Shown here piece by piece: positions 25,594 to 34,284 of a DNA stretch of 64,000 nucleotides. Location of the stretch: contig NZ_JACHOP010000016.1 of assembly GCF_014199935.1 (NCBI RefSeq), positions 1-64,000 of the forward strand, in the 5' to 3' direction. The position numbers were made by a program, and so were the translations under genes. Below the pieces are notes generated by a model. The model saw only the letters and a list, made by a program, of their open reading frames with translations. It was not told the origin of the DNA and did not search any database. This DNA is from Methylorubrum rhodinum (GTDB lineage: Bacteria; Pseudomonadota; Alphaproteobacteria; Rhizobiales; Beijerinckiaceae). The stretch's first letter is position 1; every line of letters begins with the position of its first letter.

Positions 25594-26159
25594 GCGACAC
25601 CGCCTATTGCTACCCGCCCGACTACGCCGTCCTCCGAAACAAGCTCGGCCTGACGGACGCGGTCCAACTCGACCGTTTCGAACGCCGGATCGTCGCCCAG
25701 CGGATCGCCGAAGGCGTGCCCGAGGGTGAGTTCGATCTCCGGCACCTAAGCGCGATCCACCGGCACCTGTTCCAGGACGTGTACGACTGGGCCGGCGAGC
25801 TGCGCATTGTGGAGATCGCGAAGGGCGGCAGCCAGTTCCAGTTCCGCCGCTTCATCGAGACCGGCATGGCGGACATCCATCGCCGCCTCGTCGCCCGCAA
25901 CTACCTCAAGCACCTGACCCCGGATGCGTTCGCCGAGCAGGCCGGCGAGATCATCGGTGACGTCAACTACGTCCACCCGTTCCGCGAGGGCAACGGGCGG
26001 ACGCAGGCCCTCTATCTCGATCAGCTCGCCCGGAACGCCGGGCATCCGTTCGATCTCCGGCGCATCGGCAAGGAACGCTGGCTCGCGGCCTCGAAAGCCG
26101 CGCATGCGGGGCGCTACGATCCGTTGAGCGACTGCATTCGTCGGGCGATCGGGGAATAA
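25590..26159 (+). CDS. Fic/DOC family toxin (probable AMP transferase)
   Basis: 189 residues. The catalytic motif is HPFREGNGRT at 129-138, the full canonical HPFx(D/E)GNGR with Glu at the acidic position. The flap region before it (VYDWAGELRIVEIAKGGSQF) fits AMPylating Fic proteins of the VbhT/FicT type. Such enzymes move AMP from ATP to target proteins, often DNA gyrase and topoisomerase IV, causing growth arrest. It forms a type II toxin-antitoxin pair with the preceding vbhA-like gene and probably stabilises the island. VbhT of Bartonella carries a BID domain for secretion; this protein does not, so it should act inside the cell. Confidence 0.88.
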   Translation: MSDTAYCYPPDYAVLRNKLGLTDAVQLDRFERRIVAQRIAEGVPEGEFDLRHLSAIHRHLFQDVYDWAGELRIVEIAKGGSQFQFRRFIETGMADIHRRLVARNYLKHLTPDAFAEQAGEIIGDVNYVHPFREGNGRTQALYLDQLARNAGHPFDLRRIGKERWLAASKAAHAGRYDPLSDCIRRAIGE

Positions 26160-26275
26160 CGACAAGCAGGTCATTGGTACGTCTGGGTCATTGGCCAGTG
26201 AGACAGCGGCCGGCCACCAGACGGCGGGGCGCTCACGCAGGCACCGCCCCTCTCAGACTTACAGAAGACAGTGTC

Positions 26276-26618
26276 GTGCTTAGAAGGACTCTCACCGCCG
26301 CCGTTGCGGCCGTCACCCTCTCAGCGTCCACCCTTGCCCCACCTCGAAGGCCCTGGCCGCCGCCGCGGTGAGGCCGTCGCCATCGGCATCCTCGAAACCG
26401 CGATCGGCACCACCGCAGTCAGCAGTGCTCGCGCTCGGCAGGATGAAGGCTACCGCGCCTACGGTCGCTAAGACGAGCGCCAGGACTACCTCCCAGTCGG
26501 CTTCCGCCAATTGCGCGGCGGCTACGAGGGTGGATATATTGGCTACGTCTTGCACAACAGCCCAATCTTTGATGAGGACAGCAACCGCATCGGCTCCCGC
26601 CGCGTCCCCTCCTGCTGA
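26276..26618 (+). pseudogene. Broken small secreted protein gene
   Basis: A GTG at 26276 starts a signal-peptide-like stretch (LRRTLTAAVAAVTLSASTLA) that soon terminates. In another frame the text continues as GEAVAIGILETAIGTTAV, reaches GYRAYGR and a TAA, and then runs on in the same frame as RQDYLPVGFRQLRGGYEGGY to a Cys and TGA at 26616-26618. One frameshift and one in-frame stop are needed to join the parts. The Gly/Tyr-rich C-terminus suggests an exported structural or surface protein. Low confidence because no family is recognised. Confidence 0.35.
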
Positions 26619-26674
26619 TCGAACTTCACCGACAGCGCTGGGTGATCCGTCGAGCGCTTGTCACTTCGGCGCTT

Positions 26675-26705
26675 CAGCCCCGCCCCCGACAAGGAGGCGG
26701 GGCTG
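26675..26705. terminator. Hairpin between convergent genes
   Basis: CAGCCCCGCC (26675-26684) pairs perfectly with GGCGGGGCTG (26696-26705) across an 11-base loop. It lies between the broken secreted-protein gene and the 3' end of the S8 peptidase gene, so it could serve both strands; no long T tract follows. Confidence 0.6.
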
Positions 26706-26784
26706 ATCTGTTAATCGCACCCTGCAGAGATCGGATTTCGACACGGTGCAGGCCTTTGTGATCCACATAGAGTTTGGTAGGGGT

Positions 26785-28392
26785 TCAAGCTGCCGCAACC
26801 TCAACACCGCTGCCAATAGCTTTTCGTACGGCCGCCTGTGCGTCCACGCAGCCGTAGCCGAAATGGATTGAGTGACCGTGCTCGTCGTAGCCGTCGCCAA
26901 TCTGGCGTGCCGTCTCGCGCAAGATCTCCCTCACCTCGGCCGCAGTCAGGTTGGGATTAGAACTTAAGATAAGGGCACAGACGCCCGCGACGAGGGGGCA
27001 GGCGCTCGACGTGCCGCCGAATTCGTAAGTGTAGTCCCCGGGATCGTAACCCAAGGGGCTCTGCACGCCATCAATCAGAACGAATCCCGTAACGTCGGCT
27101 GTTACAATACCCCAACCTCCAGCTCCGTTGGAAGGGGCGCAAATCCAAATCTCTTTGCCAAAATTAGAGTAGTTCGACCGTTGATCGCGACTATTTGAAG
27201 CTGAGACTGCTATAACGTCCGGATGAATAGCAAAACCATCAACGGTGCCTGCTTCAGGCTCATTGATGTCGTGATTAGAGTTCCCGGCAGCGAACAGAAT
27301 TACGCACCCTTTGCCACTTCGGCCGTTTCTGGCGCAGTCCGCAATGGCAAGCTCACGCCGACGTCCGAGGGGAAAATTGGCGGCGGCGGCCCCCCAGCTG
27401 CAGCTCAGTATCCAAGCTCCCTTGTCGCGCACATATGCGAACCAAGCCTCGACTTGGCGATCGGACAAATCTGGTCCCCATCGAATTGGCATCAGAGCGA
27501 CCCCGGGGGCAGCACCTACAATGCCGCTCCCATTAGCCCGTCCGAGCGCCACGCCAGCGCAAGCGGTTCCATGCCAATCTTCTGACCTCGGGTCTGGCGT
27601 AGGTTTGTTCGTCCGGCGGGTGAAATCCCATGCGCCAACCGTCACGCCTGATTCTGAAAGGTCGGGGTGCGCGAGGTCGAAGCCGTCGTCGATAACGGCT
27701 AGGATGACATCAGGAGAGCCAAGTGTCTCAACTTCTCGCCACGCCGCTATCACCCGAGCATCTGCGCCGGCCTTGATGAATACAGTTTGCCCACGGTGAA
27801 CGCCTTTGTTTTCAAGATGCCATTGATCTTGGAGTAAATCATCGGCAGGAAGGGCGAAGGCCTTAAGGCGTCCGGGCGTCGCGAGATCAGGCTCGGCGAA
27901 CTCTACAACGCTTTGCTCTTGGAGTTCCGCCGCGACCTTAACTGGATTGGGAGAGTCCGGGGTCGTTTTTGCGATAAGGGCATTGTTACCACGCGCTTCT
28001 ACGATCTGCAGCTTGTAGCGATCGAAAATTTCCTCTTTTTGATCTGATGATGTCTCCGGCTTGAACTCCACATAGACTTCCCCGGTCGGCACGAACGGCA
28101 CACCGTCGTTTGAGGTGTGGTAGACATGCGAGCCAATCGCGACTGCAGGATCGCGGCGCAGTTGTTCCAAGCCCTTGCTCGATTCGGCAGCTGTTGCACC
28201 AGCTTCTACCACTTGGAAGCCGCCAAGTATGAGACGTTCGGCATCCTTGGATGTTTGGGCTCTCGGTAAGGCATCGATTGCCCTCTCCATAAATACCTCC
28301 ATCCCCGGACGCGGCTTTACAGCGACCAAACGCTCGCTGCGGGCGAGTGTGAGTGTCTGGCCCCCGTACTTTAGCTTGACCTGTTCAGACAT
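26785..28392 (-). CDS. S8 family serine peptidase (subtilisin-like)
   Basis: 535 residues; ATG 28392 has a strong AGGAGG six bases upstream. Residues 1-170 are an N-terminal prodomain-like region with no signal peptide, so the enzyme may be cytoplasmic or exported by another route. The catalytic triad is complete: Asp235 in AVIDDGFDLAHPDL, His274 in WHGTACAGVA and Ser462 in GGTSSACPLVAG, with the oxyanion Asn371 in FAAGN. Lacking a secretion signal, and being on a mobile island, it may process a partner or serve in defence or competition, but no partner gene is adjacent; it is a single transcription unit ending at the 26.7 kb hairpin. Confidence 0.9.
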   Translation of the reverse strand: MSEQVKLKYGGQTLTLARSERLVAVKPRPGMEVFMERAIDALPRAQTSKDAERLILGGFQVVEAGATAAESSKGLEQLRRDPAVAIGSHVYHTSNDGVPFVPTGEVYVEFKPETSSDQKEEIFDRYKLQIVEARGNNALIAKTTPDSPNPVKVAAELQEQSVVEFAEPDLATPGRLKAFALPADDLLQDQWHLENKGVHRGQTVFIKAGADARVIAAWREVETLGSPDVILAVIDDGFDLAHPDLSESGVTVGAWDFTRRTNKPTPDPRSEDWHGTACAGVALGRANGSGIVGAAPGVALMPIRWGPDLSDRQVEAWFAYVRDKGAWILSCSWGAAAANFPLGRRRELAIADCARNGRSGKGCVILFAAGNSNHDINEPEAGTVDGFAIHPDVIAVSASNSRDQRSNYSNFGKEIWICAPSNGAGGWGIVTADVTGFVLIDGVQSPLGYDPGDYTYEFGGTSSACPLVAGVCALILSSNPNLTAAEVREILRETARQIGDGYDEHGHSIHFGYGCVDAQAAVRKAIGSGVEVAAA

Positions 28393-28589
28393 GTCATCCT
28401 CCTGACAGACAAAGATCTGCTAGTAGCAGCTCAACAACGCAGCTAAAAATGCTTGATATGATAGTCCTGACGCGCCGCATTAGTGTAGTCATGCTGCAAT
28501 TCTTCGCGGCCATGTAGTAGCGTTATTGGATTATTTTTAGCCAATATACAGGTAAAATACTGAACAAACTTGTCCCTACAATTGGAACT

Positions 28590-30164
28590 TTACCGCCGAA
28601 GAGAAGCCTGACGAGGTCGGGGGAGAAACGCATTTGCGGAGACATAGTCAGCTACCTTACGACCAAGCGCGATGCCCTCGTCTGCATCTACCTGCCAGTG
28701 AATGCCCAAATATATCCGGCTTCGCGCATTTTCCCATTCTGGTTGGGAGAAATTTAGATAATCTCGGGAGCGATATGAACGAGTCTGACCCGCGGCATCT
28801 TTGTTAAGCCCATTGAATTCATCAGATGTGAATGTGACGGATGTATTTTCGACGTAATACTTTCTCATTGTCTGGTACAACGCTCCGCCGAAAGCTGCAT
28901 GACCGGATGGATATGCGGGGAATGGGGGAGTAAAGTTAGGACCACGGCCATTTGTGGCTGGCGCACCCAAGGGAACAAAACTAACGTCAGGCTGAGTTTC
29001 CGGATTGCCATCATCCATCTGGTATCGGATTGCTGTTACCGGCCTCCAGAACGCCTCACGCCATTTTGCCTCCCAGGCAACAATTGCAGTATCCGCCATG
29101 GCCGTGTTGATTGCAGCTAAAAATCGAGCAAGATCACTGACGTCTTTTAATGGCGACATAGGTTGTTGGTTTTGCTCAACAACCTGCAGCGCATACTGAT
29201 TGTAGAGACGCGGTGGTGCGCAGAGCTCTGGTGTGCCGTCGTATGCCCAAAACACGCCAATGAAAGACTCATTAGGCTTTCGTGCGGGAGAAAATGACGC
29301 GCCAATGTTTTTAACATCATTGTAATCTAAAGTATATCGCACATCGGTGAGTGCCGGGCGAGTAGGAGGTCGAAATGAGATGATATCCTTCAAAACGAAT
29401 GGTTTGACTTTACCCCAGTCATACCCCAAAGCTGTTGGCATCATGCTGATAGGATCAGGTTGCCACTGTCCAGCACCCGCCGGGAGGTATACGTATTTTG
29501 ATGGATTCTCTATTGCTTGCTGCTCTGTTCCTGCGTCGCGTTCGTTGAAAGCCGAACCGTCATTCGCGCGTAGAGACAGGATGCGGCGTGTTGCATCTTC
29601 CCCCACAGCAATACCCACGTCACTCATCGTCTGCGCTGACTCACAAGCGGCATTAGCCCAGCTCAAATCCCTATTATATGCATCGTTGATTCGATTCTGT
29701 TCGCGGGGAAACAGCGCAAGCATACTCGTTCTAGCAGACGCTGAGATTGCTGTGTCAAGGCAAGCTGGTTTTTGAGCATCATTTGCATCTGGAATATCAG
29801 AATAAGAGGTATATTTTTTTGTTACTGCATTAATGGCATCGTACATCGCCAAATGAACTATGGCGATAGCACGACTTGATCGATGAGGACCTAACTGGTC
29901 ATAACCTTCGGCTGGACCTCGCGCGTGATCAGCTGCAGTTACTTCCATGGCAACTTCATTCCAAACCAGTAAGCGAGAGTAAGCATCTCTCGCAGCCCTC
30001 ACCGTAAGAGCCTGTGCTCGGGCAACAGGCTGCCGATCCGATTGAGGACTTAGTATGCGCTGAAAGGCTGCTTGGCTTTCAGGAGTGAGAATCGTTTGGG
30101 CTTGCCCTGTTGAGCCTACTACAAAATACAAAATGACACTTGTTTTTAGTGCGTTCGTGAGCAT
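28590..30164 (-). CDS. Vanadium-dependent haloperoxidase / PAP2-like secreted phosphatase
   Basis: I chose ATG 30164 over 30194 because it begins a signal peptide (MLTNALKTSVILYFVVGSTG followed by Gln-Ala-Gln-Thr). The mature protein of about 500 residues has the three vanadate/phosphate-binding blocks of the haloperoxidase-acid phosphatase family: a Lys/Arg block in AKWREAFWRPVTAIRYQ, PAYPSGHAAFGGALYQ, and RIYLGIHWQVDADEGIALGR with the axial His in GIHW. Predicted periplasmic or secreted. Bacterial members either oxidise halides with peroxide or act as phosphatases; the sequence does not separate these. It is a lone gene in AT-leaning DNA, unusual cargo for a conjugative island, and could help against quorum signals or competitors. 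Confidence 0.85.
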   Translation of the reverse strand: MLTNALKTSVILYFVVGSTGQAQTILTPESQAAFQRILSPQSDRQPVARAQALTVRAARDAYSRLLVWNEVAMEVTAADHARGPAEGYDQLGPHRSSRAIAIVHLAMYDAINAVTKKYTSYSDIPDANDAQKPACLDTAISASARTSMLALFPREQNRINDAYNRDLSWANAACESAQTMSDVGIAVGEDATRRILSLRANDGSAFNERDAGTEQQAIENPSKYVYLPAGAGQWQPDPISMMPTALGYDWGKVKPFVLKDIISFRPPTRPALTDVRYTLDYNDVKNIGASFSPARKPNESFIGVFWAYDGTPELCAPPRLYNQYALQVVEQNQQPMSPLKDVSDLARFLAAINTAMADTAIVAWEAKWREAFWRPVTAIRYQMDDGNPETQPDVSFVPLGAPATNGRGPNFTPPFPAYPSGHAAFGGALYQTMRKYYVENTSVTFTSDEFNGLNKDAAGQTRSYRSRDYLNFSQPEWENARSRIYLGIHWQVDADEGIALGRKVADYVSANAFLPRPRQASLRR

Positions 30165-30194
30165 GGCTTGGCCCTCACATCGGTGCGAAAACAA

Positions 30195-30517
30195 TTCGTA
30201 AGCGCAGATGGGCTAACGCGATGGTGCGTCTCTAATAAATATCGATCATAGCAAATTTGCAACCGCAGTTGACCGCGCGGTAGAAATTTTTTCATTTTGA
30301 GCTTTGCAGTATTCGCTACTAGTGCTCGGGCGGCAGTCTCAACGCCATAATTCGGCTCGTCGTGGCGTAGCATATGCAGAAATCGACCGTCTGTTGGACA
30401 GTCAGGCGCACACTTACGTTCGGCACCCAAAGCTGCTCGGTTCGTGTGCAGAAAATATAAGCACCTCTCTATTGCTGGAGCTTGCAACATCTCGATGCAG
30501 AGACGCGGTTGAGTGCA
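30195..30517. other. Intergenic stretch, nothing recognised
   Basis: About 320 bases between the haloperoxidase and metallopeptidase genes (both minus strand). It should contain the haloperoxidase promoter. Composition switches from AT-leaning to GC-rich near 30520, which I read as a cargo/backbone junction. Confidence 0.35.
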
Positions 30518-31693
30518 TTACCTGAAGCCGAACGGCGCGAAGTGGCCGCGTGCCGTGTCGAGCAGTTCCTCCTTCTCGTCGAGCAACCCCTGGAAGGCGG
30601 GATGGCAGCAATCGTCCAGCACCGTATCGGCATCGGACAGGGCTGGGATCACTCCCTTGAGCGCCCTGAACGTGCCGATGACGCCCCGGAACGCCCCGTT
30701 CGTTGCCGGGTGTGCATCGAGGAGATGCGCCGCCGTGGTGCGGATCAGATTGTGCAGCCGCGTGTACGGGTCGGGATGCGTGCCGGCGCTGCCGCCTTCC
30801 AGGCGCCGGCCGGCCTCATCGAAGATGACGGTTATGAGATAGGCCGTGAACAGGCTGGCCTCGATCCGCTGTTCGGGCGCCGGGGCCTGCAGTGCGAAGA
30901 TGTTCTCCCGATCCTGGGCCTGCGTCTGGATCACGCCCCAAAGCGCTGAGCGGTCGGCGTCGAGTTCGATCGCCTGGAGGAAGGCCGCGGGCGCCATCGC
31001 CAGCACCGCCCGCTCGCGCGCGATCATCGCGGCGGCCCCGCCCGCCTCCGGCATCTCGTTGAGCCGGATCGCCGGGGCGACGCGGCGGAGCACACCGATA
31101 TGGCCGTTCAGGCAGTGGTAGAGTTCGTGGAACCAGACGAAGCGCATCATGTGCAGCGTCAGCATCACGGCGAAGCGGTAGCGCGCCGGGCATTTCGGAA
31201 CGAGCGTCGCCGCGACCGAGCGGTCGAGCACCGCCCCGCCCGCCCGGAGCGCGTCGATCATCCAGAAGCCCGGCACGATGCCGGGCGGAAGCGGGGTCGC
31301 CGTCTCGCGGCGCGGCTCGCCGATCTCGGGGAACACGCCCGGCTGCGCCATCACGAACAGGCACAGTTCGAACATCGCGCCGTACAGGCCCGAACTCAGG
31401 CCGCAGAGATGCAGGCCGCGGTGATGCGCGGCGAAGGCGTTCGGCCGGATCGTCTCGACGAGGCCCGGATGGACCCGGAACGCCGCCCCCGCCGCGTTCC
31501 GGCATCCGGCGCTCTGCATCATGTAATCGCGGGCGCTCAGCAAGCCGGCGATCAGGATCTCGTCGCGCTCCCCCGCTTCGGCATCGAGGTCGAGATACGA
31601 CCCAACCCCGAACTCCCGCTCGGCATAGGTGCGGAACCTGCCCGCGTCCCCGGGGGCGTAGAACGACGCGGTAGGCTCCTCAATCGTCGTCAT
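30518..31693 (-). CDS. Zinc metalloprotease-like protein (HExxH), Lit/ImmA-like candidate
   Basis: 391 residues. The metal site is clear: FVWFHELYHCLNGH gives His189-Glu190-x-x-His193, and about 50 residues later AIELDADRSALW offers Glu243 or Asp245 as third ligand, the gluzincin-style spacing of Lit phage-exclusion and ImmA-type peptidases. The N-terminal 150 residues and the C-terminus match nothing I know. No signal peptide, so cytosolic. The gene starts inside the 3' end of the upstream HTH gene (14-base overlap), so the two are coupled. ImmA-type proteases cleave the partner repressor to induce ICE excision; Lit cleaves EF-Tu during phage infection. Either model fits, and neither is proved. 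Confidence 0.6.
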   Translation of the reverse strand: MTTIEEPTASFYAPGDAGRFRTYAEREFGVGSYLDLDAEAGERDEILIAGLLSARDYMMQSAGCRNAAGAAFRVHPGLVETIRPNAFAAHHRGLHLCGLSSGLYGAMFELCLFVMAQPGVFPEIGEPRRETATPLPPGIVPGFWMIDALRAGGAVLDRSVAATLVPKCPARYRFAVMLTLHMMRFVWFHELYHCLNGHIGVLRRVAPAIRLNEMPEAGGAAAMIARERAVLAMAPAAFLQAIELDADRSALWGVIQTQAQDRENIFALQAPAPEQRIEASLFTAYLITVIFDEAGRRLEGGSAGTHPDPYTRLHNLIRTTAAHLLDAHPATNGAFRGVIGTFRALKGVIPALSDADTVLDDCCHPAFQGLLDEKEELLDTARGHFAPFGFR

Positions 31694-32486
31694 CCGCCGC
31701 GCCGATCATCAGCTCGATCAGGTAGAGGTGCCGGGCGGCGGCGGGCTGGCCACGGTAGAAGCCGAGGATTCCGGCCAGCGCGGCGTAGTCCAGCGCGAAC
31801 TCCGGCCGGTCGGACGCCTCGATCGCGACCGGGACGGCGTCCCGCGTCTGCAGGACGATGAACCGGTGCAGGCCGGCCTGCTCCCGCTCGGACATGTAGT
31901 CCGGCGCGCCGTCGTCTCCGAACCCCGGCAGCAGGATTCGGCGCTGGCCCGGATTGATCTCTGCCGGGACGAAGCCCCACAGCCGCTGCGCCTGCTGCAG
32001 GGCGACCACGTGCCGGACCGGAAACGGCGCGTCGCATTCGAGGCGGAACGCGGCGCCGAGCGGCACGAGGTGCACCGGGCGCTCCGGCGCGCTGCTCTCG
32101 CGCTCGATCAGGCCGGGCCGGTCCGGCTTGCGCACCAGCCGGATGCGGCCCCGATCCGCCTCGTCGTTCAGAAGCTGCTCCAGCTCCGCGGGGGATCGGG
32201 CGCGCAGGACCTGCTCCAGGAGCAGGGCGGGACCGAAGACGATCTCCCGGATGCGGTCGGCGTCGAACGTCTCGGGAAGCGCCCTCGCGATCAGGTCGAC
32301 GAATTTGTCGAGATGGCGCGGCGGCAGCCGGTCGCGCAGTTGCGCGTCGTTGCCCTGGCCCCAGCCCTTCACGGTCCCGACCGCCGCGCCGAAGTGATCC
32401 GCTATGGCGTCCCAGCCGGAGGCGTGACTGTATTCGATCAGCAGCCGGAACTTCCTGTAGATGTCCGGGATCTCGATCGGCGCCAC
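31680..32486 (-). CDS. DNA-binding HTH-like protein, partner of the metalloprotease
   Basis: 268 residues from a GTG start. Residues 10-60 (IYRKFRLLIEYSHASGWDAI, then ADHFGAAVGTVKGWG) read as a helix-turn-helix: a three-helix bundle with a recognition helix around TVKGWG. The remainder is mixed alpha/beta with no catalytic motif, ending in an acidic Asp-Asp-Asp-Asp tail. It precedes and overlaps the metalloprotease gene, an ImmR/ImmA-like order (repressor, then protease). The conjugation operon beginning at 32653 is divergent and only about 170 bases away, so this protein is a candidate regulator of it; the inverted-repeat promoter at 36.56 kb is another possible target. Confidence 0.5.
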   Translation of the reverse strand: MAPIEIPDIYRKFRLLIEYSHASGWDAIADHFGAAVGTVKGWGQGNDAQLRDRLPPRHLDKFVDLIARALPETFDADRIREIVFGPALLLEQVLRARSPAELEQLLNDEADRGRIRLVRKPDRPGLIERESSAPERPVHLVPLGAAFRLECDAPFPVRHVVALQQAQRLWGFVPAEINPGQRRILLPGFGDDGAPDYMSEREQAGLHRFIVLQTRDAVPVAIEASDRPEFALDYAALAGILGFYRGQPAAARHLYLIELMIGAADDDD

Positions 32487-32652
32487 GGACGGGCTCCTGC
32501 GGATTCGGATGGCATCCGAACTTCGTTCAGTTCTCGGGCAGATTGCAACCGGGCATCACCATGCGGCCATGCGCGATCATGCGCAGGCCGGGCCTGCCTC
32601 GTCTCCCTGACGGACCGGCAGCCCGCTCCTCGTTCAGCGAGAGCGCCGAACC

Positions 32653-33897
32653 GTGAGCCCCGATCCCGATCATCCCACAAAACCCCTGCGCCGCGAGCCC
32701 GGCCCGCGCGGCTCCATGCAGCAGAACCTTCTCCTCGTCTGCATGATCGCCTCCGGCGGCATGCTCACGGGGAGCCTGTTCGCCCTCTTGAGCGACGGCA
32801 GCCTGCTCGGCACCGTCAAGGTGTTCTTCTGCGTGCTGGGCGGCATGGCCGTCAGCTACGGCGTCAACCGCTGCGCCATCGATCGCGGCGCCCCGCTCGC
32901 CGTCGTCGGTTACCGCAGCGCGGCCGTGGCTTCGGTCCTGTCGATCCTGATCGTCGGCGCCGGGCTGTTTGGCGCCACCTATGCCGGTCTCGTGCTGAAG
33001 GACGTCGACCGGCTGCGTCTGGAGGCGCACGGCACAGCGCTCGGCGAGTATGTCGGCGCCCGTGCGGGCGACACCGCAATGGGCGCGGCGGTCGCGCCGG
33101 TCCTCGCCTCGATCGCCGACGACCTGGAGCGCAAGGCGCTGTGCGAGCGGGCCGGCTCCTGCGTGTCGGGGCGCCCGGCGGGCGGGCGCGGTCTCGTCGC
33201 CCGGACTCTCGAAGCGATGGCCGAGCGCGCCAAGGGCGTCGCAGCCCAGTTCGAGACCGGCGTCGGTACGGGCGCGGCGAAGGGCACGGAGATCGGTGAT
33301 CTCCTCGCCCGATTCGGTGCCATTGCCGGCGGCAGCGATCCGGCCGCCGAGAAACGCGTCCGGCTGCAGGACATCGATGCCCGAATCCGTCAGGCTTTGG
33401 CGGCGCGCAAGGAGGCCGCCCCGCTCGGCCTCGCGCTCGGCTACGCGGCGGAGCTGCAGGCCGCGGGCACCATCGCCGGCCAGCCCGAGGCTTCGCGCGC
33501 CCTCTCGACGATCCTGCAGGCCCACGCCCGGAGCCTGCGCGGCGTCGGCACCGCGTCCGCCGTGACGGCGGCGGCCCCCGCCTTCCCAAAGGCGGCGGGC
33601 GTCGCCGACACCTTCGCCCACCTCGGCCACTTTCTCCCGGTCGCGGCGATCACCGCCGTCGTCGAGTTGGTCTTCCCGCTGGTGCTGTGGGTCTACGTCG
33701 CCCTGACGCTGGCCTGGGAGATCGAGCAGAAGGCGCCGCGCCCGCTCCGGCCGCCGCATGACGACGACGATGCGACCCGGCTGATCCTCGGCCGTCCGGG
33801 CCGGCTCAACGGCCGGGATGTCGCCGATCCGAACGCCTACTTCCGCGGCCTCTCGGCCCGGCGGCCGACCGACGACGAGCGCTACGGCTCGCATTGA
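32653..33897 (+). CDS. Membrane protein of the conjugation-associated operon
   Basis: 414 residues from a GTG start. Two N-terminal membrane helices (LLLVCMIASGGMLTGSLFAL and the VKVFFCVLGGMAVSYGVN region) and a third near residue 100 (SVLSILIVGAGLFGATYAGL) precede a long Ala-rich helical soluble region (residues 110-320). A final membrane segment follows (FLPVAAITAVVELVFPLVLW) before a short cytoplasmic tail. The pattern suits a scaffold beside the coupling protein. It heads an operon of tightly packed genes leading to the VirD4-like ATPase, which is the main evidence for a transfer role. I do not recognise a named family. Confidence 0.7.
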   Translation: MSPDPDHPTKPLRREPGPRGSMQQNLLLVCMIASGGMLTGSLFALLSDGSLLGTVKVFFCVLGGMAVSYGVNRCAIDRGAPLAVVGYRSAAVASVLSILIVGAGLFGATYAGLVLKDVDRLRLEAHGTALGEYVGARAGDTAMGAAVAPVLASIADDLERKALCERAGSCVSGRPAGGRGLVARTLEAMAERAKGVAAQFETGVGTGAAKGTEIGDLLARFGAIAGGSDPAAEKRVRLQDIDARIRQALAARKEAAPLGLALGYAAELQAAGTIAGQPEASRALSTILQAHARSLRGVGTASAVTAAAPAFPKAAGVADTFAHLGHFLPVAAITAVVELVFPLVLWVYVALTLAWEIEQKAPRPLRPPHDDDDATRLILGRPGRLNGRDVADPNAYFRGLSARRPTDDERYGSH

Positions 33898-33966
33898 TTG
33901 CGCCTTCCTCCAGGCCATCCGCGGCGAGATCGTCCGCGCGCTCGCCGCCTCGCGAAAGCTCAGCCC

Positions 33967-34284
33967 ATGAACCCTGCCTTCACCGGCTCCCGCGGAACCG
34001 TTGCCGCGATCAACGGCCACTTCCTCCTCGCCTTCGCTTGCGGCGCCTCGGCTTGGCTCGTCTGGCCGCAGACGCCGGAATGGTGGGGCTTCGGCGTCCT
34101 CAGCATCGTCCTCGACGTCGCGGCTGTGTCGTCTCTGGTCAAGGCGGTCAGGGCGATCGTCCGGCTGCATGCCCGCGAGCGCGCCGTCGCCGAGTTCCAG
34201 GCGCTCGGCCCACCGCCCAAATCCTCGCAGATGGCCTCGCGCGCCGCCCTCGTGCGGATGGGGATGATCGATGACGACGCGTGA
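33967..34284 (+). CDS. Small inner-membrane protein of the transfer operon
   Basis: The frame is open from 33898, but the ATG at 33967 gives a sensible 105-residue protein. Two close membrane helices (FLLAFACGASAWLVW and FGVLSIVLDVAAVSSLVKAV) are followed by a basic cytoplasmic region with ARERAVAEFQALG. It overlaps the coupling-protein gene by 14 bases. Small two-helix proteins often sit beside VirD4-type ATPases and may anchor or regulate them: the adjacent ATPase lacks its own membrane helices, so this protein or the 414-residue one could tether it (inference). Confidence 0.65.
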   Translation: MNPAFTGSRGTVAAINGHFLLAFACGASAWLVWPQTPEWWGFGVLSIVLDVAAVSSLVKAVRAIVRLHARERAVAEFQALGPPPKSSQMASRAALVRMGMIDDDA

